A stretch of 64,000 nucleotides of DNA from Enterocloster aldenensis. Lineage in GTDB: Bacteria > Bacillota > Clostridia > Lachnospirales > Lachnospiraceae. A program made the translations under genes and the position numbers. Below are positions 27,501 through 37,131 of the stretch, in pieces. The stretch spans positions 310,001 to 374,000 of the forward strand of contig NZ_QVEX01000003.1 of NCBI RefSeq assembly GCF_003434055.1. The letters run 5' to 3'. Each line of letters begins with the position of its first letter. The stretch's first letter is position 1. The notes beneath the pieces were generated by a model. The model had not been told where the DNA came from. It saw only the letters and a program-made list of their open reading frames with translations, and did not search any database.

Positions 27501-28823
27501 CCTTACCGCGGGGATGACGGAATCCGGTATAAGCAGATCAATGTGCTTTGGGGGGATGAGAACCACCGGACCGTGTGCCTTGTAAGGGCGGATGTGACGG
27601 ATATGCTGGCGGAGGAGCGGAGGCGCAAGGACGCACTTGAGGAGGCGCTTGCCATTGCCAGGGAGGCCAGCCAGGCAAAGAGTGATTTCCTTTCCACCAT
27701 GAGCCACGATATCAGGACGCCGATGAACGCCATCATGGGCATGACGGCACTGGCCAGGGCGCATCTGGACGAGCCGGAGCGGGTGTCGGACTGCCTGGGG
27801 AAAATCTCGGTTTCCTCCAGCCATCTCCTGAGCCTGATCAACGATATACTTGATATGAGCAAGATTGAGCAGTCAAAACTCAGCCTGAACCATATGAAGA
27901 TATCCATGTCCGGCCTGCTGGAAAAGCTGTCCGCCATCATGGAACCCCAGGCACAGGCAGCGGGACTTAAGCTTACCATCCAGGGCAGGGGGATTGAACA
28001 TGGTTATTATTACGGGGACAGCCTGCGCATGAACCAGATACTCATAAACCTTCTGAGCAATGCGGTCAAGTTCACCCCGGAAGGCGGCAGTGTGGAGCTT
28101 CTGGCAGAGGAGATAACGCCGATCAGGCCCCAGGGGTATGCGCGCTACCGGTTTACGGTCAGGGATACCGGAATCGGAATGGGAAAAGAGTTCCTGGCGC
28201 ATATGTTTGAACCCTTTACCCGCAACACGGCGCGGGTGGAGGGCACCGGACTGGGGCTGAGTATCACCAGGGGACTGGTAAAGCTTATGGATGGAACCAT
28301 TTCCGTGGAAAGCAGGATTCATGAAGGTACCACATTCAAGGTGGAACTGGAATGCGAGTATGCGGATTGCGGTGACGGGGAGACAGGACATCCGGACCCG
28401 GGACATGGGGGCAATGCAGCGGATCAGGTGTTTGCAGGCCGCAGGTTCCTGATTGCGGAAGACAATGACATCAATGCAGAGATACTCTGTGAACTGCTTA
28501 AGATGCGGGGGGCAATGTCGGACGTGGCGGATGACGGGGCCATGGCGCTTAAGATGTACAGGGACGCTGCTCCCGGCACCTATGACGCTGTCCTTATGGA
28601 TATCCGCATGCCGGAGATGAACGGGTATGAGGCGGCCAGGGCCATCCGCGGCATGAAGCGGGAGGACGCGGGGCGCATACCCATCATCGCCATGACAGCC
28701 AATGCGTTTGCCGAGGATGTGCAGGACGCCCTGGACGCCGGCATGGATGCGCATGTGGCAAAACCCATTGATATGGAAATATTAAAAACAGCCCTCAGCC
28801 AGACATTGAAGGGGATTGTATAA
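24549..28823 (+). CDS. Large PAS-rich hybrid histidine kinase
   Basis: 1424 residues with no clear membrane segment. At least five PAS-type repeats precede the kinase: boundaries are marked by recurrent INAIPGGVAIY / INSIPGGIALF / IKNLPGGIAVV starts and HxDG-type loops. One repeat carries four cysteines, C424, C429, C440 and C443 (KCYTALHG, PCGFC), a possible metal- or redox-sensing set. HisKA follows with H1053 in [12 protein letters not shown], then HATPase (GTGLGLSITRGLVKLMDG), and one C-terminal receiver with D1351 (LMDIRMPEMNG). It shares its operon with the HPt protein and the EAL protein, completing a multistep phosphorelay. The sensed signals are unknown. Confidence 0.88.
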   Translation: MKGTSFYEEQMGMAFDSIPCGLCIYQIVNGQILPRFRNPAFYEILGYSDTHRSDAGQGLDLGRVHPEDAGPLKEKLSMLVRDKGKIQHTFRLFHDRENEYRWIRLEGSTRQLEHGETMLYGAFSDVSSQVRLEKELAGANAKMEDIINAIPGGVAIYRVSDIFETVYFSDGVPELSGYTVEEYRKLVKGNAADMTYSEDTAMVVSRAMEVIRQKGVDDFEFRKQHRDGHIVWVRVQVKWIGEDRGRPLLHCVFHNISDLKETQMEMNHLINSIPGGIALFQKEEGAYKAAFLSDGVITLSGYTRGEYEAMIQRDALDMVYEADRRRVRAAVDSAMENGLALDVFYRIRHKDGRLVWIHMNGRRMGPLTGLSRLYIVITGMSAQTRLFQTIANEMADSIYVIDKENYDLLYVNENQVLFTDSKNCVGQKCYTALHGQDGPCGFCTLKKAHAADGQEHEMQVYGSDRFYMTRFKESDWNGIPAYIKYVRDVTQEVKTRREKERLEEYFQTVIKNLPGGIAVVRAEKDGSMIPEYMSDGFAALTSMSLEKAWEIYCQDAMSGVHPDDRERVMEETSAFIGHGVNNLEMVYRLIRGDGSYVWVKNTLSMLCSEGGEKRFYAVYHDVTKEREAREQLRSQYKERLMQHYGTTDPNVIIMGHCNISQNRIIEISDHTDSHLLETFGYEREAFFTGIAGLVTDESERRAFLDIYLNAPSLKAFRKNDTEKILRCFIKLPKEKNGRYVQFKVNLVDEPDTGDITGILTVTDITEQVISDRILHQLSVTSYDFVIDLNLEQDTYTVLTCHEDSHCLSSRSGQHSLHVEYMLGQVIVPKDREQFANSLNPDEIRRRLKEEGAYTFSYSIMDENRDIRTKNMTVSEVDLRLGRVCLVRTDITDPVREQQGFLNIMAYTFDLVGIINVYTGRLTMHTRQTVLENLPPYVADDYYSAAERFVGQYDSEDGDGSSSRFCLEHILQTLTQKPGGYDFVFPYRGDDGIRYKQINVLWGDENHRTVCLVRADVTDMLAEERRRKDALEEALAIAREASQAKSDFLSTMSHDIRTPMNAIMGMTALARAHLDEPERVSDCLGKISVSSSHLLSLINDILDMSKIEQSKLSLNHMKISMSGLLEKLSAIMEPQAQAAGLKLTIQGRGIEHGYYYGDSLRMNQILINLLSNAVKFTPEGGSVELLAEEITPIRPQGYARYRFTVRDTGIGMGKEFLAHMFEPFTRNTARVEGTGLGLSITRGLVKLMDGTISVESRIHEGTTFKVELECEYADCGDGETGHPDPGHGGNAADQVFAGRRFLIAEDNDINAEILCELLKMRGAMSDVADDGAMALKMYRDAAPGTYDAVLMDIRMPEMNGYEAARAIRGMKREDAGRIPIIAMTANAFAEDVQDALDAGMDAHVAKPIDMEILKTALSQTLKGIV

Positions 28824-28833
28824 ATATCCGAAC

Positions 28834-28890
28834 ATTATCTCATATTTTGCCAGTTTAAATATTGACTTTTAATTAACAAAATGAGATAAT
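28834..28890 (+). promoter_or_regulatory. pckA promoter with inverted-repeat operator
   Basis: TTGACT at 28862-28867 and GATAAT at 28885-28890 are 17 bases apart. ATTATCTCAT-A-TTTTG (28834-28849) is an inverted copy of CAAAATGAGATAAT (28877-28890); the latter covers the -10 box. Repression by a protein bound to both arms is a reasonable inference. The same AAAATGAGATAA core occurs in the hisZ leader. Confidence 0.6.
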
Positions 28891-28931
28891 AAGAAGGATT
28901 TCGATAAAAATGAAAGAGAGGATAATGAAAG

Positions 28932-30536
28932 ATGGCAAATGTTGATTTAAGTCAGTATGGAATTACCGGAACAAAAGAAATTGTTTACAATCCTTCTTTT
29001 GAAATGCTGTTTGAGGAAGAAACCAAACCTGAACTGGAGGGCTATGAAAAGGGCCAGGTAAGTGAGCTTGGCGCAGTCAATGTCATGACCGGTATTTATA
29101 CAGGACGTTCACCTAAGGACAAGTTCATTGTCATGGATGAGAACTCCAAAGACACCGTATGGTGGACATCCGATGAATATAAGAATGATAACCATCCGGC
29201 CAGCCAGGAAGCATGGGATACGGTTAAGAAGATTGCCCTGGAAGAACTCTCCAATAAAAGGCTGTTTGTTGTTGACGCGTTCTGCGGTGCAAACAAAGAC
29301 ACCCGTATGGCCATCCGTTTCATCGTTGAGGTTGCATGGCAGGCTCATTTTGTAAAGAACATGTTCATCCAGCCCACTGCTGAGGAGCTGGAGGTCTTTA
29401 AGCCAGATTTCATTGTTTATAATGCTTCCAAGGCAAAGGTTGAGAATTACAAAGAGCTGGGCTTGAATTCAGAGACAGCTGCCATGTTCAACATCACCAC
29501 ACGTGAGCAGGTTATTGTCAACACATGGTATGGCGGCGAGATGAAGAAGGGTATGTTCTCCATGATGAACTACTTCCTGCCGTTAAAGGGCATTGCTTCC
29601 ATGCACTGTTCTGCCAACACGGATATGAACGGCGAGAATACCGCTATTTTCTTCGGACTTTCCGGAACAGGCAAGACCACCCTTTCAACAGATCCCAAGC
29701 GTCTTCTTATCGGTGATGACGAGCATGGCTGGGATGACAACGGCGTATTTAACTTTGAAGGCGGCTGCTATGCCAAGGTCATCAACCTTGATAAAGAATC
29801 CGAGCCGGATATCTACAATGCCATCAAGCGCAACGCCCTGTTAGAGAACGTTACCCTTGACGCGGACGGCAAGATTGATTTTGATGATAAGAGCGTGACG
29901 GAGAATACCCGTGTATCTTATCCGATTGACCATATTGAGAAGATTGTACGCCCTGTTTCCACTGCTCCTGCTGCAAAGGATGTCATCTTCCTGTCAGCAG
30001 ACGCATTTGGCGTACTGCCTCCAGTTTCCATCCTGACACCGGAGCAGACACAGTATTATTTCCTGTCCGGATTCACTGCAAAGCTTGCCGGTACAGAGCG
30101 CGGTATCACAGAGCCCACACCAACATTCTCCGCTTGTTTCGGACAGGCATTCCTGGAACTGCATCCTACCAAGTATGCGGAAGAGCTTGTTAAGAGAATG
30201 GAGAAGAGCGGTGCAAAGGCATACCTTGTGAACACAGGCTGGAACGGCACCGGAAAGCGTATCTCCATCCGCGATACCCGCGGCATCATTGACGCTATCC
30301 TGGACGGCTCCATTGCAACAGCGCCGACAAAGCAGATTCCATACTTTAACTTTGAAGTTCCCACCGAGCTTCCAGGCGTAGACCCGGCAATCCTTGACCC
30401 ACGCGATACATACAGCGATGCATCTGAGTGGGATACCAAGGCTAAGGACCTGGCTCAGCGCTTCATTAAGAACTTTGCAAAATACGAGGGCAATGAAGCT
30501 GGCAAGGCATTGGTTCCCGCTGGTCCTCAGTTATAA
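28932..30536 (+). CDS. pckA: Phosphoenolpyruvate carboxykinase (ATP)
   Basis: Interconverts oxaloacetate + ATP and phosphoenolpyruvate + CO2 + ADP. In fermentative gut clostridia it can run in the carboxylating direction. The ATP-type is clear from the P-loop [16 protein letters not shown], the metal-binding [10 protein letters not shown], the substrate segment [11 protein letters not shown], and [11 protein letters not shown] near the end. The length of 534 residues is typical. It is flanked by its own promoter/operator and a terminator, so it is monocistronic. Codon choice is visibly more biased (AAG, GGC) than in its neighbours, as expected for a highly expressed gene. Confidence 0.97.
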   Translation: MANVDLSQYGITGTKEIVYNPSFEMLFEEETKPELEGYEKGQVSELGAVNVMTGIYTGRSPKDKFIVMDENSKDTVWWTSDEYKNDNHPASQEAWDTVKKIALEELSNKRLFVVDAFCGANKDTRMAIRFIVEVAWQAHFVKNMFIQPTAEELEVFKPDFIVYNASKAKVENYKELGLNSETAAMFNITTREQVIVNTWYGGEMKKGMFSMMNYFLPLKGIASMHCSANTDMNGENTAIFFGLSGTGKTTLSTDPKRLLIGDDEHGWDDNGVFNFEGGCYAKVINLDKESEPDIYNAIKRNALLENVTLDADGKIDFDDKSVTENTRVSYPIDHIEKIVRPVSTAPAAKDVIFLSADAFGVLPPVSILTPEQTQYYFLSGFTAKLAGTERGITEPTPTFSACFGQAFLELHPTKYAEELVKRMEKSGAKAYLVNTGWNGTGKRISIRDTRGIIDAILDGSIATAPTKQIPYFNFEVPTELPGVDPAILDPRDTYSDASEWDTKAKDLAQRFIKNFAKYEGNEAGKALVPAGPQL

Positions 30537-30561
30537 TATCCACAGAATCAGATATATGGAA

Positions 30562-30606
30562 AACAGGCAGCCATACCTCCGTTTAGGAGGCAGGCTGCCT
30601 GTTCTT
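30562..30606. terminator. Terminator between pckA and the wall hydrolase
   Basis: AACAGGCAGCC (30562-30572) pairs with GGCTGCCTGTT (30593-30603), with an inner CCTCC/GGAGG stem. It lies between convergent genes and may serve both strands. Confidence 0.75.
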
Positions 30607-30632
30607 TCTATGTATGGCTGGCAAGGGACATG

Positions 30633-31808
30633 CTACTTCTTGTAAAAGCAGTTCCCATCCACCACGGTATAGTCGGAATAGCTTGCGTAATCAGCGTTCT
30701 TGGTGGAATTAAAGAAGAGGTAATCGCCAATATGATTGGTTCCTTCAAGGGCTGCCCTGGTTGCCTTTAGGGCGCTGGAGGACGGCCCCTTGGTCAGGTA
30801 CTTGTCTAACAGTCCCGAGGACGCGCCTGGAAACTGTCCCTGGGCGTAGATGACATCGGTTATGGAACTGCCCCAGCGGCCGGATTTCACCCGGTTCACA
30901 ATGGTGCTGGCAACTGCCAGCTGGCCGTCATAGGAATAGCCGCCGGCTTCCATCATGACGCAGGAGGCCATCAGGTAAATCTCGTCCTCAGTTGCATTTA
31001 TGACGTATTTGGGTTTTTCTTCTGATTTTTTCTTGGTTTTTTCCTTTTCCGATTCCTTTAGCGCTTCCAGCTCAGCCTCAATGCTCACCGCCTTGCCCGG
31101 AGTAACACTGATCTTGGTGTAGTCCGTGGAGACATATCCGCTGGTATCCGAGGCCAGCTGGATTTTGGCCCAGCCATCTTTTTCTTCCAGAACCGGATAA
31201 TAATCATCCCCGGCAGCCAGACCGATGATGGTGGATTCAGTGGTGGGTTCCTCACGGACATTCAGCGTCTGTGTGGTGACCTTGGCTGTAAACAGACCCA
31301 GTTCCTTGGCAAGGGGTTTGATATCCTGCCCAAATACCAGGTAGTCATTGTTCAGCCAGCCCTCCAGGCCCCCGGAGCGGATTTTGGTCCAGCCGTCTTT
31401 TTTCTCCAGCACGGTGCCGCCTGCCCCTCGGTAGCATTTGCCGATGATCTTGCCTTCCAGGGACGGTTTTGCCCGCAGGTTCAGGACATCGGTAACATTG
31501 GCCACAACCATATTGTCATATTCGGATGCAGCCGGAGCATGGGTGACAGGCACCTGCTTTGTGCGGATGGATGCTTTGGGAACCGCTGCATCGGTCACGG
31601 CAGGGGAAATGCCGGACCCTTGGGCAGTGATTCCGGGTGTGCGAATTCCCTGTATGGGCACCTGCGGGAAAGTCTGCGGGGAAGTCCCCTGGGTGTGGGC
31701 CCCTGGTAAGGAAATTCCCAGCGCGGTTATGATGGCAGCCATGGCAAGGGATGTCCATTTCCAGTCAGTATGTTTATGCATTTGTTTCTTAAAACCCCCT
31801 GTATCCAT
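30633..31808 (-). CDS. SleB-type cell wall hydrolase with two SH3 domains
   Basis: 391 residues. A hydrophobic N-terminal segment (SLAMAAIITALGISLPGA) acts as signal or anchor, followed by a Pro/Thr/Gln-rich linker. Two bacterial SH3 domains follow (about 97-160 with VLNLRAKPSLEGKIIG, and 175-235 with LNVREEPTTESTIIG), then a charged linker and a C-terminal hydrolase_2/SleB catalytic domain (about 270-391; LMASCVMMEAGGYSYDGQLAVA, IVNRVKSG, catalytic Glu in MMEAGG). SleB-like enzymes are peptidoglycan lytic enzymes of spore cortex or cell wall. The start at 31808 has a weak ribosome site; the in-frame ATG nine codons later, behind AGGGGG, is an alternative. Confidence 0.88.
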   Translation of the reverse strand: MDTGGFKKQMHKHTDWKWTSLAMAAIITALGISLPGAHTQGTSPQTFPQVPIQGIRTPGITAQGSGISPAVTDAAVPKASIRTKQVPVTHAPAASEYDNMVVANVTDVLNLRAKPSLEGKIIGKCYRGAGGTVLEKKDGWTKIRSGGLEGWLNNDYLVFGQDIKPLAKELGLFTAKVTTQTLNVREEPTTESTIIGLAAGDDYYPVLEEKDGWAKIQLASDTSGYVSTDYTKISVTPGKAVSIEAELEALKESEKEKTKKKSEEKPKYVINATEDEIYLMASCVMMEAGGYSYDGQLAVASTIVNRVKSGRWGSSITDVIYAQGQFPGASSGLLDKYLTKGPSSSALKATRAALEGTNHIGDYLFFNSTKNADYASYSDYTVVDGNCFYKK

Positions 31809-31984
31809 AGAATGAATTCCTGTTTTCCTGTAAATGTTACAGAATTGTTACATGCATACTATAGCAATATTTTTCTAAGTTGTCAAGCTTGGGCGCCCTT
31901 GCCTTTCTTTTGCGTATCCGATATAATGGACCATATTACGTTGGTATCGGAGCGCTTAAAAACACGACGGAGAGGAGTATCCAT

Positions 31985-33166
31985 ATGACAGGGCCGGGCA
32001 TTGAACAGATCAGGAGTTTCAGGCTGCATTCCCACCACCTTGACGCGGTATACCCAAAGGATGACATGGAAAGGCTTGCCGGTGCGTGCGGGATGCTTAA
32101 CACCCCGCCTGGCGCATGGGAAACAGCCATGTTTAACCGCGCGCCGGACAGCAGCCTGGCGGACATGGAACGTTGGCTGTATGAGGATAAGACACTGGTG
32201 CAGGCATGGAGCCTGCGTGGCGTGCCCGCCCTGTTCCCGGTTTCACAAAGCCCTGTCTTTTTGTCTGCCCTGGTGCCGGAAGGAGACGAACCATGGATAT
32301 ATACCCGTGGGATTACGGGTGCCCTGGACTTTCTCAAGATGGATTTCCAGCCTTTGCTGGAATTGCTCAGACAGGTCATGCCCTGCCTTGATCACAGGGT
32401 CATTGTCAGCAAAGCCACGCTGGACCAGACCCTGGCTGATTGGATGCTGCCAATGATCCCCGCGGATAAAAGGGGCTTGTGGAACCAGCCGTCCATGTAT
32501 GGAAGTCCTGACAGACAGACCGTGGGAGGGGCGGTTGTCTCCTTTCTTTTAAGGCCCTGTGCCTTCTGCGGGCTGGTGGTGTTCGGGAAACGTGATGGAA
32601 TCAGCCCCACATTTACCTCTTATAAGAATTGGACAGGTCAGCTGTTAAAGCCGGATGAAGGCGCGCCCGGGAATCTGGTCCGGCATTACCTGCACTGCTA
32701 CGGACCGTCTGGCGTGGATGGGTTCGTGAACTGGCTGGGGTGTTCCGGCAAGCAGGGAAGGCGTTTATGGAACCTGGTTTCAGGGGAAATGGAGCCGGTC
32801 ATGGCATCCGGGAAAAAGATGTACATCCTGTCTGATGACAGGGAAAGGCTTTTTGCACCGCCTTCCTTTGAGCGGGAAATGATTCTCTTGGGAGGCCATG
32901 ACCCATACCTGGACCAGCGGGACCGGGCCATCCTGCAGCAGGACCCAGGCCTTCAAAAGAAGATATGGAGGCTTTCAGCAAATCCGGGCGCAGTGGTGTG
33001 CCGGGGAGAAGTGGTTGGCATCTGGACAGGCAAAAAGAAGGGGAAGGGGATGGAAATCCAGATTACATTGTGGAAAGAGGTCCATCACAGGCAGGGGCTC
33101 CTGGAACTTGCGGAGCAATACGCGGGGTTCAGGCAGCAGAAGCTGGTGAAGGTTGGGTTCCAGTGA
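31985..33166 (+). CDS. Winged-helix DNA-binding protein, AlkZ/AlkX-like
   Basis: 393 residues from the ATG at 31985, which has GGAGAGGAG upstream; an open frame extends further 5' without a ribosome site. The protein resembles the winged-helix DNA-binding family PF06224, whose members AlkZ, AlkX and YcaQ are HTH-fold DNA glycosylases acting on crosslinked or alkylated bases. Supporting segments are WSLRGVPALFPVSQ, where the family usually has a TxxxRGTxH-like element, and the C-terminal NPGAVVCRGEVVGIWTGKKKGKGMEI. The catalytic QxQ-type motif of glycosylases is not obvious, so enzymatic activity is uncertain. Confidence 0.7.
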   Translation: MTGPGIEQIRSFRLHSHHLDAVYPKDDMERLAGACGMLNTPPGAWETAMFNRAPDSSLADMERWLYEDKTLVQAWSLRGVPALFPVSQSPVFLSALVPEGDEPWIYTRGITGALDFLKMDFQPLLELLRQVMPCLDHRVIVSKATLDQTLADWMLPMIPADKRGLWNQPSMYGSPDRQTVGGAVVSFLLRPCAFCGLVVFGKRDGISPTFTSYKNWTGQLLKPDEGAPGNLVRHYLHCYGPSGVDGFVNWLGCSGKQGRRLWNLVSGEMEPVMASGKKMYILSDDRERLFAPPSFEREMILLGGHDPYLDQRDRAILQQDPGLQKKIWRLSANPGAVVCRGEVVGIWTGKKKGKGMEIQITLWKEVHHRQGLLELAEQYAGFRQQKLVKVGFQ

Positions 33167-33354
33167 TTTTAACCCCATGAGCATTTTCCGCCATCCAGCC
33201 GGGCAGACCGTGTTCGTTTAACAGACATCTGGTTATGGCATATGTCGTTTTTTTACAATACAGATACGCCCTGTCTGTGATATCATGACATACCAACACA
33301 TGATGGAGGCTGGTTTTCATATATGTAAGAGGTTATTGTAAAGGAGGACGCCCA

Positions 33355-34077
33355 ATGAACTGGGAGCCGTGGACAGGTTGTTACAAAATAAGTGATGGCT
33401 GCACAAACTGTTATTTTTATGGTCCCTATGCAAAACGCTATGGACAGGATACAATCCTGAAAACAGATAAATTTGACTGGCCCATAAGGAAAAATAAAAA
33501 AGGCGGATACAACATCAAAGGGAATAAAATCCTTGCCACCTGCTTTGCCACTGATTTCTTCCTGCCGGAAGCAGATGAATGGCGTAAAGAGGTCTGGGCC
33601 ATGATCCGGGAGCGGACGGACATTGATTTCCTGATCCTGACCAAGAGGATTGACCGGTTCCCTGTATCCCTTCCCGCTGACTGGGGAGAGGGGTATGACA
33701 ATGTGAACATTGGCTGCACGGTGGAGAACCAGGCAATGGCTGATTACCGGCTTCCCCTGTTTTTATCCTATCCCATGAAGCGGCGGTTCATCGCCTGTGC
33801 CCCGCTTTTGGAAGCAATCAATCTGGCCCCCTATCTTCATGGGGTGGATCATGTGACGGTTGGCGGTGAAACGGGACGGGATGCGCGGGAGTGCGATTAT
33901 GGGTGGGTGCTGGATATCAGGGAGCAATGCGTGAAAGCAGGCGTGACCTTCTGGTTCAAAAATACCGGTTCCCTTTTCAGGCATGACGGAATCGTGGAAA
34001 AAGTCAACCCATACAAACAGACCGGTGCGGCGAAAGAGCTTGGCATTGATATTTCGGATGGGAAACGGTTGTTTTGA
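33355..34077 (+). CDS. DUF5131 (phage Gp37/Gp68-like) protein
   Basis: 240 residues matching the DUF5131 family, once annotated as phage Gp37/Gp68. The N-terminus NWEPWTGCYKISDGCTNCYF carries the conserved Cys cluster (C9, C16, C19), and later segments are LATCFATDFFLPEADEWR, DFLILTKRI, NVNIGCTVENQ and VTVGGETGRDAREC. The barrel-like pattern and Cys cluster suggest a radical-SAM-like enzyme, though the function is not established. It has an excellent AAAGGAGG ribosome site. It stands alone between a DNA-repair-like gene and convergent signalling genes. Confidence 0.82.
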   Translation: MNWEPWTGCYKISDGCTNCYFYGPYAKRYGQDTILKTDKFDWPIRKNKKGGYNIKGNKILATCFATDFFLPEADEWRKEVWAMIRERTDIDFLILTKRIDRFPVSLPADWGEGYDNVNIGCTVENQAMADYRLPLFLSYPMKRRFIACAPLLEAINLAPYLHGVDHVTVGGETGRDARECDYGWVLDIREQCVKAGVTFWFKNTGSLFRHDGIVEKVNPYKQTGAAKELGIDISDGKRLF

Positions 34078-34148
34078 ATGATGGATGGGTTGACGTAGGG
34101 AGGACTTCCGCAAAGCGTGGGAGAGCTACACGGCGCTGGGCGTGTCAT

Positions 34149-34204
34149 GCATGGGTTCATACAAAATACCGTTTAGGGGCATGGGTTCATACGAAATACC
34201 GTTT
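34149..34204. repeat. Tandem duplication at the kinase 3' end
   Basis: GCATGGGTTCATACnAAATA followed by CCGTTT occurs at 34149-34174 and 34179-34204, a 30-base period with one mismatch. The second copy contains the stop and last codons of the minus-strand kinase; the first is an extra copy beyond the stop. Confidence 0.8.
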
Positions 34205-36754
34205 TAACAGGCGGGTCAATTCCATGATATCAATGGGCTTTGCTATATGGGCATTCATACCGCAATCCAGGCAATGCTGTATGTCGTCAGAAAAAGCATC
34301 CGCGCTCATGGCTATAATCGGAACAGACAGGGCATCCGGGTGATCCAGTCCCCGGATTGCCTGTGTGGCCTCATATCCTGTCATATGGGGCATCCGTATG
34401 TCCATAAGGATGATATCATAATAGCCCTGTGGTGAGGTTTGGAACTTGTCCACACATATCCGGCCGTCTTCAGCCCAATCCAGCTCCACGCCCAGATCAG
34501 ACAGCAATTCCCTTGCCACCTCCCAGTTAAGCTCATTATCCTCGGCAAGCAGGATACGGCGTCCGGACAGGTTGATATCCTGGTCCGATGTCTGGTCATG
34601 TTCTGTTTCAGAATCCATATACTGACGCAAAGCATGATACAGCGTGGATTTAAAAAGGGGCTTGGAGATAAAACCGCTGATACCTGCTTCACGGGCCTCT
34701 GCTTCAAATTCACTCCAGTCGTAGGCGGAAATCAGCAGGATTGGCACATCATCACCCAGATTACGCCGGATTTCTTTTGCAACCTGGATACCATTCATGC
34801 CGGGCAGTTTCCAATCCAACAGGATGATTTGATAATCATCCCTCTTTTTGTGGCGTTGGTTTACCAGTTCAATGGCCTTTTCCCCGCTTAATGTCCATTC
34901 TGCTTTTATTCCAATGGATTTCAGGGCTTCCATGGCTGTCTTACATAATAATTCGTCATCATCCACCACCAGCATGTTCCAGGAGGGAAGAACCATATCC
35001 ATTTCCATGGCAGCAGCCTTTTCAAAATCAAACATGAGAAGGAATTCCGTACCTTTATCAGGTTCGCTTTGTATATCAATGGTTCCTTCCATTGCGTCCA
35101 CAATGTACTTTGTAATCGCCATTCCCAAACCCGCGCCCTCGGTTTTATGTATCCTGGCTCCATCTGCACGGCTGTAGGATTCATAGATTCTTTTCAGGAA
35201 ATCCGGCGACATGCCAATTCCATTATCCTTGACCTTGATGTGGATTCGGACATGGCCTTCCCCTTTGGGGGATGCTTCCTCAGAGAGGGATAATTGTATT
35301 GAACCTCCTTCCGGCGTATACTTTGTTGCATTCGATAAGAGGTTCAGCAAAACCTGATTCAGGCGTATGCCGTCGCACCACACATTTTCTGTGAAGATAT
35401 TTTCAACATGTATGTCAAAGGTCTGCTTCTTGGTCTTAACCTGCGGCTGCATGATGTTAACAATTCCTTCCACAACTTCCTTCAGTGAAATCTGCTCTGT
35501 TGTTAACGTTAATTTACCGCTTTCGATTTTAGACATATCCAGGACATCATTGATCAGTCCTAATAGATGCTTGCTTGACAATGTGATTTTCCTAAGGCAG
35601 TTCTGTACCTGTTTCCGGTCATCTATGTGGGCAGTGGCAATGGCGGTCATGCCTACAATCGCATTCATGGGTGTACGGATATCATGGCTCATATTTGCCA
35701 GGAATTCACTTTTGGCTTTGTTTGCTTCAAGCGCTGCCTGCCGGGCCTTTTCCAACTCATGGACCTGGGAGCGGGTTATGGAGAAATACCGAAGGAAAAT
35801 CAAGGTCAGGATGATTAAAATCGAGGCACAGGACAGCAATGTCATGAACATACGCTGGCTGTCCAGGTTGTTTATGACATGGTCCAAAATACTATAAGAC
35901 ATTACCGATACCAGATACCACTCAGAATAGGGCAGTGATATGCCATAAACCTGCCGTTCCTCACCATTTACATCCAATGTTGCAGCATATTCCTGATGAT
36001 TTTTTAGCGCTGCGCCCAGTGCTTTGACCGGATTTCCTGAAGATGATTCATTGGCTGCCGAGTCAGGCTGGTTTTGCAGCTGTTCAAAGAAATACCACAA
36101 TTCAGAGTTGGGATTTTGTATGACAAAACTGCCGTCCGGCCGGATGATATGATAATACATCAGCTGTCCTTCATCCTCCAATGAGAGGAAATCCGTGATA
36201 TATTCCAGAGGAACGGCTGCTATCAGGCCGGTGCTCCTTTGGCCGTTGTGCATAGGGTAAGCAGCGTCAACGCCAAACAATACCACTTCATTTCCAGCAG
36301 AATCAACGCCGACAGCCACTCTTTGTTCCCCTTGTCTTAATGCTTCTACAAACGGTTTTGGGTTAAGCGGCTGTATTGATTGTCCGTAAAGTGTCTGGAA
36401 ATCCCCCTCTGCAGAACAAAGTGCTAAATAGTCAAATTCCCTGACCTGCGCCCGGTAAATCAGTTCCTCATATAGCGTATCTTTATCGTCCGTATCCGTG
36501 GGGACAACGGAAACAATGCCGCTGACCTGATTAAAACGCAATTTAATGACAGTTTCAAAATGCCTGGACATCTGTTCATTCATTCCGGACATATAGATTT
36601 TCCCAATTTCGTAAACCGCATTTTTACTTTTTCTGCCCATGTAGATTCCAAGCAGGCTGAACATGATGATACTAAAGATTAAAAGCCCAATGAAACTGCC
36701 TATCAGGAAGCGCGTTGTAGGATTTTTCTTTTTACTGTTTTCCATTGACGTCAT
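34187..36754 (-). CDS. Membrane hybrid histidine kinase with extracellular sensor
   Basis: 855 residues. Membrane segments near 15-36 and 300-325 bracket an extracytoplasmic sensor of about 260 residues resembling a Cache-type domain ([50 protein letters not shown]). Inside the cell follow HisKA with H357 ([12 protein letters not shown]), HATPase ([32 protein letters not shown]), a receiver with D647 ([11 protein letters not shown]) and a second receiver with D785 ([11 protein letters not shown]). The HPt gene upstream overlaps its start by 4 bases, and the c-di-GMP protein precedes that, mirroring the plus-strand module at 18-29 kb. A small-molecule ligand is likely but unidentified. Confidence 0.9.
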   Translation of the reverse strand: MTSMENSKKKNPTTRFLIGSFIGLLIFSIIMFSLLGIYMGRKSKNAVYEIGKIYMSGMNEQMSRHFETVIKLRFNQVSGIVSVVPTDTDDKDTLYEELIYRAQVREFDYLALCSAEGDFQTLYGQSIQPLNPKPFVEALRQGEQRVAVGVDSAGNEVVLFGVDAAYPMHNGQRSTGLIAAVPLEYITDFLSLEDEGQLMYYHIIRPDGSFVIQNPNSELWYFFEQLQNQPDSAANESSSGNPVKALGAALKNHQEYAATLDVNGEERQVYGISLPYSEWYLVSVMSYSILDHVINNLDSQRMFMTLLSCASILIILTLIFLRYFSITRSQVHELEKARQAALEANKAKSEFLANMSHDIRTPMNAIVGMTAIATAHIDDRKQVQNCLRKITLSSKHLLGLINDVLDMSKIESGKLTLTTEQISLKEVVEGIVNIMQPQVKTKKQTFDIHVENIFTENVWCDGIRLNQVLLNLLSNATKYTPEGGSIQLSLSEEASPKGEGHVRIHIKVKDNGIGMSPDFLKRIYESYSRADGARIHKTEGAGLGMAITKYIVDAMEGTIDIQSEPDKGTEFLLMFDFEKAAAMEMDMVLPSWNMLVVDDDELLCKTAMEALKSIGIKAEWTLSGEKAIELVNQRHKKRDDYQIILLDWKLPGMNGIQVAKEIRRNLGDDVPILLISAYDWSEFEAEAREAGISGFISKPLFKSTLYHALRQYMDSETEHDQTSDQDINLSGRRILLAEDNELNWEVARELLSDLGVELDWAEDGRICVDKFQTSPQGYYDIILMDIRMPHMTGYEATQAIRGLDHPDALSVPIIAMSADAFSDDIQHCLDCGMNAHIAKPIDIMELTRLLKRYFV

Positions 36755-37113
36755 TCCTCCTTAGAACGTTTGAGTTCTTCAATGGCATTTATCAGTTCAT
36801 AGTAGTCCCTTGATAATCGCGGCATCATATCAACCGCTTGATTCCAGTCATTTTCTTTTAATGCTTTTGTCACCAGACTGCTGCTTTCAAATAATCTGGC
36901 AAAAGAAAGATTTTGGCAGATTCCTTTGAGCGTATGGACTGCCCTGAGGGCTTCATCATAGTCCTTATCACCCATGGACGTCTCAAACAAGTGAAAGCTT
37001 TTATCGTCCAGGAATTTATATACAAATTTCCGGACGGTCTGTTCACGCCGCAGTCTGCCAAGCACCTCATCAAAACTGCCGCCGGTTTTCATATAATAAT
37101 CTTTTAAATCCAT
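36751..37113 (-). CDS. HPt phosphotransfer protein
   Basis: 120 residues with the phospho-accepting histidine H60 in [15 protein letters not shown]. It is a homologue in size and build of the HPt protein at 24178. Its stop overlaps the kinase start by 4 bases (ATGA), and it lies 18 bases after the REC-HD-GYP-GGDEF gene, so the three genes form one operon. It probably relays phosphate from the hybrid kinase to the receiver of the c-di-GMP protein. Confidence 0.88.
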   Translation of the reverse strand: MDLKDYYMKTGGSFDEVLGRLRREQTVRKFVYKFLDDKSFHLFETSMGDKDYDEALRAVHTLKGICQNLSFARLFESSSLVTKALKENDWNQAVDMMPRLSRDYYELINAIEELKRSKEE

Positions 37114-37131
37114 CCTTATAGTTCCTCCTTG

